Source: Geosiphon pyriformis (taxonomy: Eukaryota > Glomeromycota > Glomeromycetes > Archaeosporales > Geosiphonaceae). Taken from it: DNA of 64,000 nucleotides. The notes below the pieces were generated by a model that made no database searches, had not been told where the DNA came from, and worked only from the letters and a program-made list of their open reading frames with translations. The stretch is from the NCBI GenBank assembly GCA_016748015.1, contig JAAOMT010000620.1:268215-332214 (forward strand), in the 5' to 3' direction. Positions 46,591 through 60,100 of this stretch are shown piece after piece. Positions within the stretch are counted from its first letter, which is position 1; each line of letters opens with the position of its first letter. Position numbers and translations under genes: made by a program.

Positions 46591-47535
46591 CTAATGCTGG
46601 ATGATATCAGTTCGGCCAAACTCATTTTCACTGGCAAAGATGTTGTTGAAATTGTTGAGCAACATCTTGAGCTGCATACATTGGAGTGGATCTAAGTTTC
46701 CCATGTTCATTTGTTCCAATTGTTCTGGTTGAAGCAAATAACATTTGTCTTGTCCATAGATTGTTTGTGATGTGATGTCAACATATCCACAAAGTTGTGA
46801 AAAGTCTGGAATGGGGTTTGGTGGTTGGTTTTCTATTTCTGTGGTTAAATATCCAATAGTAGTTCCTTCTGGTATGTTGATGACATTTCCAGTGTTGTTG
46901 TAAATGGGAATTTTTATGTGGCTATAGCTTTTGGCTAGTATGTGGAAATTGATCAGCCCAATTTCTTCTGATTCACAAAGGTTTGCTTCAGCTTCAAAAA
47001 TCTGTTCTTGCTCCTTTTCCTTCCTTTCTATTGCTAGCATGTACTGGCTATATGGTGGAATAGAAATAGCTTGACCGGTTGAGATAATTTCTCCTTGGCC
47101 AACAATTTTTTTCTCTGCCATATTAACTGATACATTTATTCTATCTGTTGACCCAAATCTCTGTATTCCTCTTGCTATTATTCCTAACTCTTCCCTATTT
47201 CCCACTGGTACTAACTGAGCTATCTTAACCAAAGGTAAGAATATTGCCTGTGCTATCTTTTCATTTGGCTTTATTATATAGGCCTTGTTTGAGTCATTTT
47301 GTAGTATAGTGATGATATTTCTTACATATTTCATGTCAATTATTCCTCCTCTTATATTAATCTCTCTTTTTGCTAAACTACTCTGAGATGCTAGTTGAAC
47401 CATTGTTGTTGCTAGAATTTCCAGCACTATTTTCAGATTAATGCAGGTGTGTAAATGTGGTTCCAATTTGATAACATCTTTTCCAGGATATCTCAAATCA
47501 AACCCTGCATCAGTATCATGCACTCGTTCTGGCAT
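46591..47535 (-). pseudogene. Element I dUTPase and linker to RT, open for 314 codons
   Basis: The longest open frame among the transposon remnants. Motif 1 DAGFDLRYP (codons about 8-16), motif 2 ASQSSLAKREINI (about 49-61; Arg of the RSS signature is Gln), motif 3 GGIIDMKYVRNI (Tyr kept, Gly changed), motif 4 KIAQAIFLPL, and motif 5 RFGSTDR (Gly changed to Arg). A linker with HIKIPIYNNTGNVINIPEGTT and NIFASENEFGRTDIIQH ends just before RT. The dUTPase fold is retained, but changes in motifs 2, 3 and 5 make activity doubtful. Confidence 0.75.
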
Positions 47536-47539
47536 GATG

Positions 47540-48830
47540 CCTTTGTTATTGTTACTGTATCATTTCAACTCCTGTTCTTTGGAGAGATCTGATAGGGCAA
47601 TGTATTGTTTGTAGTTAGGATCGGAGTCTGCATCATTGATATTTTTGTTGCCATATTGTGTAGAGCTGGAACTGGTGTTTTCATTGTTGTCTTGAATTGG
47701 GATTGTAAACTAATTCTAATTTCAATGCACAGCTGTTGATTGGTTCTTCTTCCTCAGAAATCATGTAGATCATGCGTGGTAGTGGATTGTAGATAAGGTC
47801 ATACTCATCACAATATTGGAAGTCACATGGAATTAAACAGTGGTCACATAACCTGGTGTTTATTTCTTCTAAGCATTGCTCTTGTTCCTCCCTTGTGGGT
47901 GCTAATTCCTGGTAATGTTTGTGGAATTGCTCCAGATCTAGAAAATTTATGACTGGTTCTGGGTCCCAGTCAAGTTCTATGGGCTCTGGGGAATTGTTCT
48001 TGATTTCTCTGATCTCTTTGGGTATTGCTCCTTCTATTTTGGTGATTGCCATTCTCCAAATTTTGTTATTGTCATGTGAACAACTGTCCAGTTACTGTAT
48101 GGCTCTTTTCCAAACTGCTTCTATTGGGGTTTCTTTTCTTATCCAGTCGTTTATTAGAATTGTGTATTGACATGACACATTGCATGTTCCTCCACATCCT
48201 GGAATGTCGTTTCATATTCTTTCATCTAGCAGGGTCTCCTTACAAGCGAGACAAGGTTGGTTATCTCATTTTCTTTGTCTCTTTGGTCATCTAAAACATT
48301 CAAGTAAGCATAGACGACAGTAAAACTTTGTTGTGGTGTGGTATTCCTCATCATTACCACAGCATGCACCCATTGACGACAGTTTCTTGCTGCAATCAAC
48401 GCATACAAGCCTTGGCTGTTGATAATTGGATTGTTGTGGAGTGTGGTGGGTGTAGGAATTATAAATGGCAGCAGTTGGTGGTGTTTCTTCTTCCTTTTCT
48501 TTTCTTTTTCCCTTATCTTCATTCCATTCTTAACTTGAAGCTTCTTCTTGTTTATTGTTAGTCTAAGTCAGATCATTGGTTTCTCAGGTAAGTTCGTTTT
48601 TTGCTTTCCTTTCCTGTTGTCATCCCAAGAGAGTATTGGTGACAGCTCATTGTGCTTTTTGTCAGCTCACAACACTTGGTAGGCTTTCCAGATAGGTTTT
48701 GGTTTCTCTTCCTCAAAGTTGATTAGTGGTGCCATGGTATTGGTAGCCTTAAAGTGGCCACACATTACTGGTACTTGCATGTGTCACCCGTTCTGGCTGA
48801 GTTGAAGCTCTTATATTCCAGTTCAGAGTG
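47540..48830 (-). pseudogene. Element I Cys-rich module
   Basis: Minus strand, open in long parts: 47681-48052 contains SPEPIELDWDPEPVINFLD and CDHCLIPCDFQYCDEYDL, the clearest copy of the second Cys block (CX2C, then C and C). The segment 48226-48522 corresponds to the first Cys block, with ARNCRQWVHAVVMM in one frame and CGKKLSSMGACCGN in the other, so a frameshift is present. The charged stretch KIREKEKKRKKKH (about 48490-48520) precedes it. The module is likely zinc-binding; its role is unknown. Confidence 0.6.
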
Positions 48831-49200
48831 GTGTTTATCTTGGACAGCCAGTCATTACTAACTAGAGCTTAATATTGGGTGGCTTTCATGACGAGTACTT
48901 TGATTGGTACTATAATGCCATTAATTTTGATTGGTAAGTCATTGATTTCGCCGATTGGAGTTTTGGTCACTTCATCAGCCATGATAATTCTGGTGCTAGC
49001 AACTTGATCAACTCGGTGACCTAATTGATCCATGAGTTGTCGTGTGATGATGCTGCCTGCTGAACCACTATCAAGAATTAGTTTGATGAAATGGCCATTA
49101 ATTTTCACATCAGTGTACATGATAGTAATTGGCTTTTCTTCTAGTACAGCTCCACTGAATAATGGTGTGGTTGACAGTTCTTTGAGTTCGAATAGAAAAA
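48831..49200 (-). pseudogene. Element I protease
   Basis: Aspartic protease with an intact active-site triad in FIKLILDSGSAGSIITRQL (about 49040-49100), and the following DQLGHRVDQVASTRIIMADE. The frame is open from 49474 to 48869. The usual C-terminal end after ATQY is cut by a stop near 48868, where a Gln codon reads TAA. Confidence 0.75.
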
Positions 49201-51560
49201 TGGTGTCCAAAGATTCATCTTTTGTGATTGTGGCAGATGGAATGTTGTTGGTAGGTGTTTGTTCGAGTTCTTGGTTGTTGGATGTGGCATTTTCTGGAGT
49301 AACCAGGAGACTTAAATAGTTTTGAGAATTTGGGTTTTGGGTGGCGCCTGTACCCAAATTCCAAGAACAGGGTCTTGAGCTTTGGTGAGAGAAGCTGGGG
49401 ATTGGTTGATGAACAACCATTGCTGATCTCCAATTTTGAGCAATTCTGGGTCTCAGATTTCTTGATGTTATCATAGCTGAGTTTTGGATCAGTGTTTGGA
49501 TTGATAATTGAGACTGATAAATTATTTGGGGCTGTGGTTAATAAATTACTGGAGGCTGCTGTTAATAAATTGCCAGTGGCTGTGATTGATAAACTGGAGG
49601 TTAATATACTGGTGGTTAATAGATTGATTACTGCATCATTGGCAGATAAGTATTTTGATATTGGTCTTGATCTTGATTTGGATAACAATTCGGAGTTTGG
49701 AACTGGCGATCAGGGTTTCTGTATTGATTTCCTAATTGTTGATTGCTATAAGTATGGCAATTAATTTGAATATGGCCTTGTTTACCATAGTTGTGGCAGA
49801 CATGCATTTCTGGCTGCCACAGCAGACTAGGTGCTGTCAAGAATAATGAATGTGATTGATTTTGGAAACAATTCACGTTTCCTGAATTATTGTGTCATTG
49901 TGGTGGTTAATATATGGCGTAATTGTCAGCTAAGTATCTCTCTAATTTCTGATTAATTAATTCGCTGAATTGTTTTAATTTGGAATCCAATTCAGATAAT
50001 TTATTCATTACTAGGTTTACTGCTTGGGCATAGTTGGCTTCTAACTCAGCTGCTTCAAAATCTCTGGCGTGTGTAACTGCAGTAGGGAGGTCAACTGGAT
50101 GCATTGGACGTACTTACTGGAGGAGATTACTGTGCAAATCTCTAATAAATTGGTTCAAAATCTGTGGCACTGTAAAATAGTCAGCTTGAATTGCTTGGAT
50201 CTGACGCAGGTTTCTATGGAAGCATCCCAAGTAAGTAGTGACTGCTTTAGTATCTCCTTGTTTAATGGTGGTAAAGAGGTTGGCTAACTTGTTAATGCTA
50301 TTATTGTTGCTGAAATATCTTATGAATTCTATCTTGAAGTCGTTGAAGATTTGGGGTTTGACAGCTAGACTTTGATACCATGCATTTACAGTGTCCCTTA
50401 GAAAGTATGGGATGGCTTAAAGTGCTCGGGCGTCATTCCATCTGTTCGCAGTGATGGCTTTCTCTACATCATTCAGCCATACTTGCACATTATCATCTTC
50501 GCTAGTAAAGTTGTCAAGTTTTGTGATTGGTGTGTAGGCCATTGGATCTAAGTTGGGTTGTTGTGGTGGCTGTTGAAGTGGTTGTTATTGTACTGGTTGT
50601 TGGGGTGGTAGTTGAAATGGCTGTTATATGGGTTCGGCTATTGGATTAATTGGCAGTTGATTGATGATGATTACCAGAGGTAAGTTTTGCTGATTAATTA
50701 ATTCAGGGTTTAGATTGTTCTGCTTTTGATGATTTGGAGTTTCGATTTCCGAATTTTCTAGATTTAGATTTTGCTGAGCTTAAAAATTTGGGGTTTCAAC
50801 TTCTGGGTTTTCAGTGATCAGATTTTGATAAGTAAATTCTTGATCTTCTGATTCTTTTTCCTCTTCTTTTTTAGATAGTTCCCACAGGGTAGTGATTTCA
50901 AAGTCCAGTTAAGGCAGTGGTGATCGAATTCCTGATGGGGTTGGTGATCGTGATTTAAATCTCTCAAAATATTCACCATATGGTCTTAATAGATCTGTTT
51001 TCTTTTGTTTACTTTGGAATGGGAATTGTCTGAATGTTGATATCATGTTTGATGTGAACACACTTGCTGATGTTATATTGATGGTGCTTCCCAGTGTGTA
51101 GTAATAGGATGGGGCAGTTGGTGATTTAACTCTTGTTTTCTTCCAAGTGGGTGGTTGTATCTTTTTGGGTGTTACCACTGGTATTTGTAGTTTTCTTTTG
51201 TCTTTACTGGCATAAGTAATTGGATATCTTTGTTGGGTGTGATGTTCAATTTCTTTGTTGATCTTAGTAATGATAGAGGCAAAATTGTGATTTGTTGGCA
51301 GGTTAGTATTTTGAATTAATTCTCTGTAGAAAGTTTCCCTGGCTGATTTAGTATTTACTGGTGTTCCTAACAAAGAGGAAATCTTTTTGTTGACATAGAA
51401 ATTAAAGGCTGATTCGGCAGATATATGATTGTGGTTTAATCCCAAGTGTTAACAATAGTGTTGAAATAGGGATTTCATGAATCCTAAATGGTTTGCTCCT
51501 ATGTTTTCTGATTCTGCCACTTTTGGTTTGGTGTTATCAATGCTGGTTCTCTGTAAGATT
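49201..51560 (-). pseudogene. Element I gag
   Basis: Minus-strand Gag. N-terminal domain open at 50909-51445 (SAFNFYVNKKISSLLGTP, QQRYPITYASKDKRK, YYYTLGSTINI). Acidic/Gln-rich linker at 50530-50900. Capsid-like part at 49907-50520 with ELEANYAQAVNLVMNKLSELDS. Zinc knuckle CHNYGKQGHIQINC (about 49761-49802), with the second Cys changed to Tyr. Tyr-Gln linker at about 49500-49640. Stops separate the blocks. Confidence 0.7.
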
Positions 51561-51572
51561 ATACCTCACAAA

Positions 51573-52420
51573 TATTACAATAATTATTTGGAGTTTTGAA
51601 TCAAATAACAAACTCGTAACTTGGTGTTCAAAAGCTATTTCCGTTGATAATGTTCTGAAAGTGTTGTATCTGAAGATTTTAATGAAGTTCTTTGTATAAT
51701 GGACAGAGATTCAATAGTTGTTTTATCTGTAGCTTCCCAGATTCGCAAGTCTGTCAATTCTTTTCTCAGCTTGGTGGCCAGCAATCCTTTGGTAAGTAAT
51801 CCATATCTTCTGTATGTGTTCTACCCACTTGCAAGGGTCTTTTACTAGGCAATCCTTGATGTCAGTAATCAGTGCTTTTAATCAATTGGTTAGTGCACAA
51901 TAATAAAATCACAGAAAAATAAAGAAAATAAAAAAATCTAAAAAAATAAGCCAAGGCAATTTGCAGATTAGTATTCCGTCAATAGCCATGATCAAAAGCT
52001 ATTGTTCTAGTATGGTTAAGTATTAATTACTATCAACATAAAGTGTTGATAGTGAAAAGTGGATTGAGATATGAAATAATTATTTATTTGATGATTGTGT
52101 TTCTAGGCTAAGGATTCTATGGTATTGATTCTGTCTTTTCTGTTTCTATTACTACTGCTATATATACATATTTGAGATTCCTCAATTCCTCAATTCCTTG
52201 CAACAGAAATCCTGGAATTCCTGGAATCCTGCAATTTCTAATGAGAGGAATCCTGGAATTCTGGAATCCTGCGATTCCTCATTGGGGAATTCTGAAATTC
52301 CTGGAATCCTGCAATTCCTTTAAGAGGAATCTTGGAAATCCACATTTACTATGTTTATCTCTGATTGGCTAATATCTACTGACTAATAATACTATATTTT
52401 TCTATATTCTATGAGTAACA
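51573..52420 (-). repeat. Element I 5' LTR
   Basis: 848 bp, plus-strand TATTACAATA to GAGTAACA. Hairpin at 52029-52053. It differs from the 3' LTR almost only by transitions. The adjacent PBS has lost ten bases. Confidence 0.85.
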
Positions 52421-53174
52421 GCAGCAAGAAACAATAAAACTTTTAACATAAACCTGTTAGATCAAATTCTACAACTTTTAAAACAATTATTTGAAGCAAT
52501 TCAACAATTTTCTGCTTAAGTAAAAGTGACAATTGATAGAAAAAAAATACAATATAAAGATAGAAGCAGAAAAAAAAAGAGCAAGAGTTCAACTAAAACT
52601 AAATAGTCCTACTTTTACCCAATGCTTGAAAGGAAAAATTGGAGAAAAAATTCCTCTTAGGTAGAACTGGAAATAAAAGAAGTTTATAAAAGATACATGG
52701 TCTCTGAGCTCAAAGAAATTAAAGAAGCTTTAGCTCATAAGACTGAACTTCCCAAAACAAGAGAATAAACACTTGACAATGCCCAGAAATAGAAAAAAAA
52801 ACTTCCTTCAGCATATTGGTTTTACAAAATTGGTGAACAATTAGATTTGAAGACACTATATGGAGATCTCAGCCAGAAAACTTTTAACAAAGAAGCAATA
52901 CAACAAGTAGAAAAATTTGTAGGGAAAAACAACCTGACCCTATATTACAAAGCAGCATACTAACTATAGACCATCTTCCAATATTGTCTAAATGTACTGT
53001 TGTATGGATCTATAAAGACTATAATAGTTAGTAACATAAAACAAATAACCAATTGACAGTTTGAAGACCTATGAAAAACAATACTTGACACAATTATTGA
53101 ACACTACACAAATAAAGTCATAATAACAGATACATATAATTTTGCAGGAGCTCAATTCTAAAAAAAAAAAATAA
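52421..53174 (+). pseudogene. Element H tail ORF, C-terminal part
   Basis: Continues the H tail after insertion I: the plus strand encodes LLDQILQLLKQLFEAIQQF, a Lys-rich stretch, ALAHKTELPKTR near 52730, and FNKEAIQQVEKFVGKNNLTLYYKAA near 52890-52965. It ends FAGAQF before a run of A (53161-53170) and ATAA that replaces the PPT. It matches 37900-38690 of F over its length. Decayed, with several stops. Confidence 0.6.
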
Positions 53175-54197
53175 TATTATCCAAATAGAAAAACCAATCC
53201 AAAGTTATGAAAAAAACATGACCAAAATATAACATAACACAGAATAATATACAATAACATTGGATAACACATTATAACTTAAGATAATACAGAATAATGC
53301 ATTATAACATGGGATAATACAGAATAACATATAATAACACCAAATAGTGTGTTATAACATAGAATAACTAGAAATAACATAGAAAAACAAACCAATAATA
53401 GAAATAGTAAAGCAATAGCTAACAATAACAAAAACAATCAAAAACAATTCTGTAAAACCAAAAGAATATATAAAAACAAGTAGTTATAGAAGTTAGAAAA
53501 AAAGACACTTAGATACAACTCACTAAACAAAAATCAAATATCCTTACTCCTTCCATTATTTATTTTATTCTATCTTCATCTTTTAAAATAAATCAATTAT
53601 TGAGAAATTAGAATTATGAATTTATGTTCTTGAATTTTATAGACTTTACATAAATTAACTATTGTTTTATACCTTCATTTTAGGACAGATGCTCTTAGCA
53701 TAATTGTCTTGAATTATTAACAATTTGGACCAATTGCTTTTAATCATGATGATTAATGATACTAATTTTTTTTTTTTTTATTTCTTTTCTATTCTTTTTT
53801 TTTTTTTTTGTAAAGTGGCAACATAGTAAAATTAACTGTTTAGAAATAGGACTTTTGTGATAATTTGGTAAAAGAAGAAAGCTCCTTCTAAGTTTTGGAT
53901 ATTAACATTATCTTGTTAATTTATTAAAAGGGCAAAAAAACAATACCAGACTCTAATAACTATGCTTGTTAGTTTGAAGAAAATAGCTCACATTTATAAG
54001 AAATTGTAATCAGTGAAAGCCAAACCTTTGTGCTTTATAACCAAAGAACTCAACAGATAAAATCACAACCAGTAAATAAGATTTTCAGAGACTGATAATC
54101 AAGATTAAGCCAACAGAATTACACAAAAGATACATCACTGATAATTGAGAGCACCAAATATTACTATTTCCCTATTCTATTAAGGTTATCTATAACA
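53175..54197 (+). repeat. Element C/H 3' LTR (LTR3, related to LTR2)
   Basis: 1023 bp from TATTATCC to CTATAACA, with the 10-bp array at 53226-53400. The remainder is diverged from LTR2 and carries two long T runs (53768-53813). It is the right-hand limit of the transposon nest. ACATA follows at 54198. Confidence 0.6.
53226..53400 (+). repeat. 10-bp periodic ATAA array, third copy
   Basis: About 17 units of 10 bp with ATAAY in constant phase. The sequences differ from the other two copies but the spacing is kept. Confidence 0.8.
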
Positions 54198-55500
54198 ACA
54201 TATAGTAAAAATATAAGTTGTATTTAGTTTAAACCACTTAATCTGATTTTATGTACTAGATAGTAGTTAGATTTCATTTAATAAAAAAAATCAAAATCAA
54301 AATCAAAAGTATTTTATATATTATATTATTTAATATATTAGAATTTTTTATATTTTTTTTATTAATAGAACTGATTTTTTTAATATAGTATTTTTTTATA
54401 TTTTTAATATTTAATTTATTACTAATATTATTATAAAAGCTGTTTATTTTACTGTTTTAAAACACAAGTTTTTTAAAAATATTACCAAATTTACTATTTT
54501 TATATTTCTATTTTAATACCAAGCTTTTTGGCTTTTTTGTTATTAAAAATATACTTAAAAATATTTTTTTTGACATTAAATAAAATTTTTTCTATTTTTT
54601 TCTTTAATTATATTAATAACAAGAATATTTATTATGCTTAATTTTACAAATAAAAATATAACTTAATAAAATTATTTTATTCTAATTATTTTAATTATTA
54701 TTTTAAATTTTATTTAAATTTTACAGTATTTTTAACTAAGTTTTTTAAAAAACATATTAATAATGTAATATTTTATAAAACTTATATATAGTATTTTATA
54801 ATTTTAAATGTTGAATATTTAAAATTTTTACTAAAATGCATAATTATTATTTTAATTTTAAAAAATAATTTAAATTGTAAAGTTAAATAATCAAAAATAA
54901 AACGGTATTTTTCAAAAAAATTTTGTAAGATTTAAAAAAATTCTTGAATTAATTAATTATATTAGATATTTAATAATTATAATTGTTTATATTTATTATA
55001 TTAAAAATTGTATACTTTTTTTTTAATTATATACAACATATTTTATTATTATAATGTTAAAATAGATTTAATTTAACTGTAAACAAATTTTTTAAATAAT
55101 AAATAAAATCAGTTTTTTATTAATTTTAATTTATAAATATTTTTATAAATTAATTAAATTTATTTAACTTTAATAATAACAATATTATATTATCATTAAA
55201 AATAAAATATAAAACTTAAAAAGCCATACAAAAGAACTAAATTTTCAATCTTTGAGTTTATATTAATTTGTTTTTTAATAATCATTTTTAATATTTGCAA
55301 AATTGATTTTTTTCCAAAGCTTTTGTTTAAATGTCAATTAATTCAATCAATCAAAAACATCGTTTATAAATTTTGTGAAAATTTTTATATTATTTATGTT
55401 ACATTATTAGAAATCATATTATGCAATTACAGATTTTGCAATTTCACAAATTATTAATATTAAAAGTAAATGTAAACCGGTTAATAATTTAGGTTTATCT
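54198..55500. other. Extremely AT-rich host spacer
   Basis: Mostly A and T in long runs, with hardly any G or C between about 54300 and 55400. No coding frame, LTR or RNA gene is visible. This is a different composition from both the transposons and the gene island. Confidence 0.7.
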
Positions 55501-56899
55501 TAAACAAAGTTTTTTTTGCCAACTTCCTTGAAATAGGAAAAACTTTCGAAATCCTGCATACTTGTGAAAAAAGATCTTTTAGTTTTAAATTGTTTGGAAT
55601 TCTTGCATATTGAAAAAAAATATCCTGCATATTAAGGAGAGAAAAAGGGAAGAAATTTTGTGTTTAAGGCTTGTTCTTTGGCATCAGTGCCTTTGGCTGA
55701 TTACAATTACAATCGAACCAGTGGGAATGCCCAAGTGCATTTAGGCCGAATACCGGAAATTTGCATATATAAATAATCACCGGCCTGGATCTTTACTTAA
55801 AGAGATTCGAACAAATTCTGAATCAAAATTCGAAGAGAACTTGCTTTACCTTAACTATTTGACATTGTTTATTGCTTTCGGAAAAAATATTCTGACCTTG
55901 TTCTTACAGCTATTGTCTTTGGATGTTTAGAATTCAGAATTCAATACATGTTTCCCATTTTGAAGGTTATGCTTGTTTTTGCTTCTAAATTTAAGGAGAA
56001 AATTGGAAATTAGTACAAAAATCAATTTGAACACAATGAGTTGGTTCCTTTTAAAATATAATATCACAGTTCAGATTGGCCCAGTTTTAAACACAATGCA
56101 ATTACTTGATCTTCATTACTTCGCAGCATGTAGAATGAGAAAGGAGAAGAACAGAGTGCATTAAACCAAATGAATTTTAGTCCATGATAATGAACACTAA
56201 AATGTATGGCACATTGGCAGAGTCTTTGGGTGTGTTAGGCTTAAAGGCTTTACCTTATGTGCATTAAAGGCAAGTCTACGATTAGTTCTATATAAATTTC
56301 AAACATGACTGGATCAAAAAAAAACCCCAAAAATTGACGCCAGCTCTAATAATAAAAAATTTTAATGGTTTAATCTACCTTAATCTAGAATTGCCTTGGG
56401 GAGGTGACATTTCAAGTTTTACAATACTAAAGTCTTGGTGTGGAAGACTCAGATGAGGACCGGAAAATTATGAAACTATTGTAATACTTTCCAAATATGT
56501 CAGTCAAAGAATCAATCGAACCAATCAATTTCAAGCTTCCCAGTCTCTTATGATGGAAACGACCCAAATAATTCTTTAAGGCGTGGATGTGAAGAATGGA
56601 ATACAGGAGGATGTTGTGTTTAGGGCGTAAATGTCAAACGACAGCTTTCAATTTATCGCAAACTCCCATACTAATGTTGTGATTGATATTAATAATGATC
56701 CACACTAATTTAATAGGATTTAAAAATGATGGACGTAGTGTTTGATTTCTTGCGTTCAAGTTTTGATTTGATTTTCTTCTGTGTGATTGAAATTGAATTC
56801 CGACGCGTTGGAATTTTTAGAGTTGATTATGTTTATCGTCCATCTTTTTACATTATTTAGGGTATCCCCTTATTTGTCAGGATTGACCCTGACTTTTGT
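55501..56899. other. Non-coding host DNA upstream of beta-tubulin
   Basis: No convincing gene. A TATATAAATAAT box (about 55766) stands alone in a GC-richer patch (55690-55800), which could be a promoter of a short or unrecognised transcript. The 63-codon open stretch at 55973-56164 has no features of a real protein. Confidence 0.4.
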
Positions 56900-57340
56900 T
56901 TTTTTCTGTTGATGTGTGTCACCAAAGAAATTTAAAGAGGCCTCTTCTCGCATCAGTTTTCACTCTACCTCCTCTTTCGCTTCTTTTTAACTCGGTTGCT
57001 CATCATCTCAAAATATATTTACTTCAATCGCCTCACTCCCTCGTTTTGTCTCTGAAGCAGTAAACTGTGAGTAGAAAACAGTAAAATTTTCTTTTTTGAG
57101 TTTGTGTATTGAAGCGCGACACTACAATATTTTGTTTTGCGTATTTCACGTTAAAAGTTCTCGCGTTTCTTTTCACCTTACTCTCACTCTTAAACGGTTT
57201 TGCTTTACCTTTTGTTGCTCTTTAACTTGGGTTTAATATCAGCCGGTGTACTCATCAGCTCAAAAACATTTTCTATTTCGAATAGGAAAGCTAATAGACC
57301 ACTTCTGGTTCCGTAGAATTTACGATAAAGAATAGCAATT
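56900..57340 (+). promoter_or_regulatory. Beta-tubulin promoter and 5' UTR, possible UTR intron
   Basis: CT-rich stretches (about 56938-57060) and a CGCG-containing segment (TCGCGTTTCT, 57161-57170) precede the ATG. GTGAGT at 57067 and CAG at 57240-57242 would bound a 176-bp intron in the 5' UTR. That is an inference from splice-site shape only. Confidence 0.35.
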
Positions 57341-59062
<1,722 letters not shown>

Positions 59063-59268
59063 AAAACCAAATATTCATCAAAGTGCATTCCATTCACATT
59101 CTATTATAGATTACTGTTCAATTCTTAACTCACCAGCAATAAATCACCTAATGATTGCTTATTAACCAACATATTCTTGTTTTTAATTGCAACTAATTAC
59201 AATATATGCTTTCCCTTAAGGACTCCCTGATTTATTTTCTTTAGTCAGACCTTGTAATTTAACAATCA

Positions 59269-59286
59269 CCCCCCCCCCCGGCCCCC
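59269..59286. repeat. C11-GG-C5 tract
   Basis: Eleven Cs, GG, then five Cs in the tubulin 3' flank, unusual in such AT-rich DNA. The minus strand is a G-tract. Confidence 0.8.
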
Positions 59287-59517
59287 ATAATTTGGATTTG
59301 GATGTTGAGGGAAATTCTCATTATATAAACATTACAGCTTCGCATTAAACTCCTTAGCTCGCATTTCTTTGTAGATCTAGGGTTTATAACAAGCCAAAAA
59401 GGTACTAGGCTTGATGTAGATTTCGCGATTTGAAGCCAAAAATTCTGATTTGTCCAAACCCTTAATAGAAAAAAAATAATCGAAAAATTAGTATGATTTG
59501 ATAATTCAATTTGACTT

Positions 59518-59562
59518 GTGATCAATTTGATCAGCACATTTGATCAGTGATCAAGATCACCA
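59518..59562. repeat. Cluster of GATCA/TGATC palindromes
   Basis: Five GATC sites within about 45 bp, as in GTGATCA, TTGATCAGCACA, TTGATCAGTGATCAAGATCACC. The outer parts GTGATC and GATCACC are inverted repeats, so a foldback or a degraded small mobile element end is possible. Confidence 0.55.
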
Positions 59563-60100
59563 ACTCTAATACCATTGGGTGAGTATTAAATAAGTACCAA
59601 ATTTAATTTAAAAATGGGCAGCACAAGCCAAGCCTACGGACCGGGTTATGTTTTTCTATTTTGTGTTTTAGGCAATTTTTATTGTTTTTATTTCGGTAGC
59701 CTTAATCTCCGTAATTGGCGGTAATATGTTGTTCTAGAGAGTTAGTTTTGCTTGGAAGGGCCACAACGAGAAGGTGCAGTTCAGTAAAATTTTTTTGCAG
59801 TTGAGAAGGCCACCAAAAGTAAAATTTTTTCACCAAAAAAATTTTCCACTTTTTTTCACCCATTTGTGAGTTTCTTTTCAGCATATATCATTTAACCCTT
59901 AACAGGTTACAATACATACACAAATCCAAACGAAGCATAAACTTCAAGCTCCGTTTTTAATCTTTCATTTTTGCATTTAACCCTTCCTACCTAACAACTC
60001 CTTCACGTATCTTTGATCATGATCCTTTGTTTCATGTTTTTCATTTGATAATATCCCTTCCTATTTGATCTCTTTATTTCTTTTTTGGTTTGGTCGTTTA

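Larger units (their letters stand above)
42341..52420 (-). mobile_element. Element I, 10.1-kb LTR1 element, best-preserved copy
   Basis: Minus-orientation element with two 848-bp LTRs of equal length (42341-43188, 51573-52420). GCAG flanks both ends (42337-42340 and 52421-52424). It keeps the protease DSG, RT YLDD and the integrase DDE residues that I could check, but has in-frame stops and lacks the first ten bases of the PBS. It sits in the tail ORF of H. Confidence 0.85.
59063..60100. other. Spacer between beta-tubulin and RNase MRP RNA
   Basis: Holds the tubulin 3' UTR, a C-tract (59269-59286), a GATCA cluster (59518-59562) and a repeat-like segment with AAATTTTTTCACC-type runs (about 59790-59870). 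No coding frame is supported. Confidence 0.5.

Noticed and set aside
59702-59884. 60-codon open stretch on the minus strand between tubulin and MRP RNA
   Set aside because: No start context, no family resemblance, repeat-like sequence with T runs. Not supported as a gene.
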